Assembly (NCBI GenBank): GCA_029237515.1
Contig: JARBAV010000413.1
Coordinates: 1-5,678, forward strand
Reading direction: 5' to 3'
Length of the DNA stretch: 5,678 bases
DNA from: Nitrososphaerales archaeon
GTDB taxonomy: Archaea > Thermoproteota > Nitrososphaeria > Nitrososphaerales > Nitrososphaeraceae
Positions 4,916 through 5,678 of the stretch are shown one piece after another (the first letter of the stretch is position 1; each line of letters begins with the position of its first letter). A program made the translations under genes and the position numbers. The notes beneath the pieces are model-generated. The model was not told the origin of the DNA and made no database searches. It saw only the letters and a list, made by a program, of their open reading frames with translations.

Positions 4916-5650
4916 TCATATCGATTGTGCAGATACCAAACGTTTACTGCCTTTACGGAACGTGATTATCCTGAAAGACCCATCGACAGATGCTTCGTAA
5001 TATCTATCAGCCCGTCTAGTAAAGATTCCAACTTCAACAATTCCTGGTATGCAAGTTAATTTCTTTTCCAAATCTTCAGGATTTTGGATTGAAGGAAAAT
5101 ACGCATCAAAGATGATATTTCCGTTATCCGTAAAATAAGGATATCCATTTGTAGATTGTCGTAGTTCGACCTTGGCGCCATTATGGATCAAGTTTTGATG
5201 AACTGTTGATCTAGCAAAAGGAATAACCTCGATTGGTATACTTCGTTTGAATTGGTCGACGAATTTTGATGAATCAGCTAATATTATGACTTTTTTTGCC
5301 GCATACATAAGTATTTTCTCGCGTAGTAACGCACCTCCCCCGCCTTTAATCATAAAAAGATTTGCATCGATTTGGTCTGCGCCATCAAATACTATATCAA
5401 CCTGTTCATTTTGAGGCGCATTCAAAATGAGTAACCCTGCGTCTTCAGCTTCTGCCTCTATTTGCAAAGAGGTAACTACAAATCTTAATTTTTTCTTAAC
5501 TGGCATTCGACCCAATTCCCGTACAAGGCTTGCCAAGGCCCTTCCGCTTCCCAAACCTATAATCTGATTATCCTTAACGTGGTTTCTAACTACATGTTTA
5601 ATCGCCAAAGTGAAATTTGGGTTACCCCTGGCTTGTGAAGCTGACATCAT
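4916..5650 (-). CDS. rpiA: Ribose-5-phosphate isomerase A
   Basis: A 244-residue RpiA, interconverting ribose 5-phosphate and ribulose 5-phosphate in the cytosol; in archaea it links sugar metabolism to nucleotide and aromatic amino acid synthesis. The catalytic set lines up with E. coli RpiA at a constant offset of eight: Asp89 and Asp92 (DGAD), Lys102 (IKGGGG), the general base Glu111 (REK), and Lys129 (ADSSK). TSLQIEAEAE (60-69), TDNGNIIFD (174-182) and PGIVEVGIF (202-210) are further family motifs. Two departures are visible: the phosphate-binding loop reads GLGSGRA (32-38) with Arg where Thr is usual, and DGADE is DGADQ. The frame has a stop codon two codons before the ATG at 5650; a second ATG follows at once (5647), so the start is uncertain by one residue. 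No Shine-Dalgarno is visible, and a TATA box for a leaderless transcript would lie at the window edge. Length is normal. Confidence 0.95.
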   Translation of the reverse strand: MMSASQARGNPNFTLAIKHVVRNHVKDNQIIGLGSGRALASLVRELGRMPVKKKLRFVVTSLQIEAEAEDAGLLILNAPQNEQVDIVFDGADQIDANLFMIKGGGGALLREKILMYAAKKVIILADSSKFVDQFKRSIPIEVIPFARSTVHQNLIHNGAKVELRQSTNGYPYFTDNGNIIFDAYFPSIQNPEDLEKKLTCIPGIVEVGIFTRRADRYYEASVDGSFRIITFRKGSKRLVSAQSI

Positions 5651-5678
5651 GAATCAAAAGTTTGACGGGAGCCGAAAA

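Overview
The window looks like part of the chromosome of an archaeon, most likely an ammonia-oxidising one (Thaumarchaeota/Nitrososphaeria, perhaps the Nitrososphaera/Nitrosocosmicus side). The reasons are AT-rich TATA-box promoters placed about 27 nt before start codons, leading to leaderless or near-leaderless genes, frequent TTG starts, AGA/AGG arginine codons, an archaeal-looking RpiA, and a very small Cys/His protein of the kind these genomes often carry. The lineage is an inference; no rRNA or ammonia-oxidation marker is present to prove it.

Layout from left to right: (1) a small uncharacterised gene on the minus strand (54-299) with its own promoter and a T-run after it; (2) a two-gene minus-strand operon (2057 to 439), in which an arginase/agmatinase-family ureohydrolase is followed after 2 nt by a YgjP/DUF45-type zinc metallopeptidase; (3) a stretch of about 430 nt with no convincing gene, containing a small palindrome and one 29-codon leaderless candidate; (4) a small Cys/His-rich, probably zinc-binding protein on the minus strand (2490-2738); (5) a second gene-poor stretch of about 400 nt; (6) a plus-strand cyclic amidohydrolase of the dihydropyrimidinase/hydantoinase/allantoinase group (3145-4593), apparently leaderless from a TTG codon; (7) a convergent intergenic region with two tandem hairpins directly after the stop codon; (8) ribose-5-phosphate isomerase A on the minus strand (4916-5650), whose promoter lies at or beyond the right edge.

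How the genes may work together: RpiA is a housekeeping enzyme of pentose phosphate supply and is probably unrelated to its neighbours. The ureohydrolase and the cyclic amidohydrolase both act on C-N bonds of guanidino, ureido or cyclic ureide compounds, and both keep all their metal ligands while differing at residues that usually contact substrate. It is therefore a reasonable but unproven idea that they belong to one nitrogen-salvage route (cyclic ureide to linear ureide or guanidino compound to urea). They are not in one transcription unit. No mobile element, CRISPR array, tRNA or rRNA was seen.
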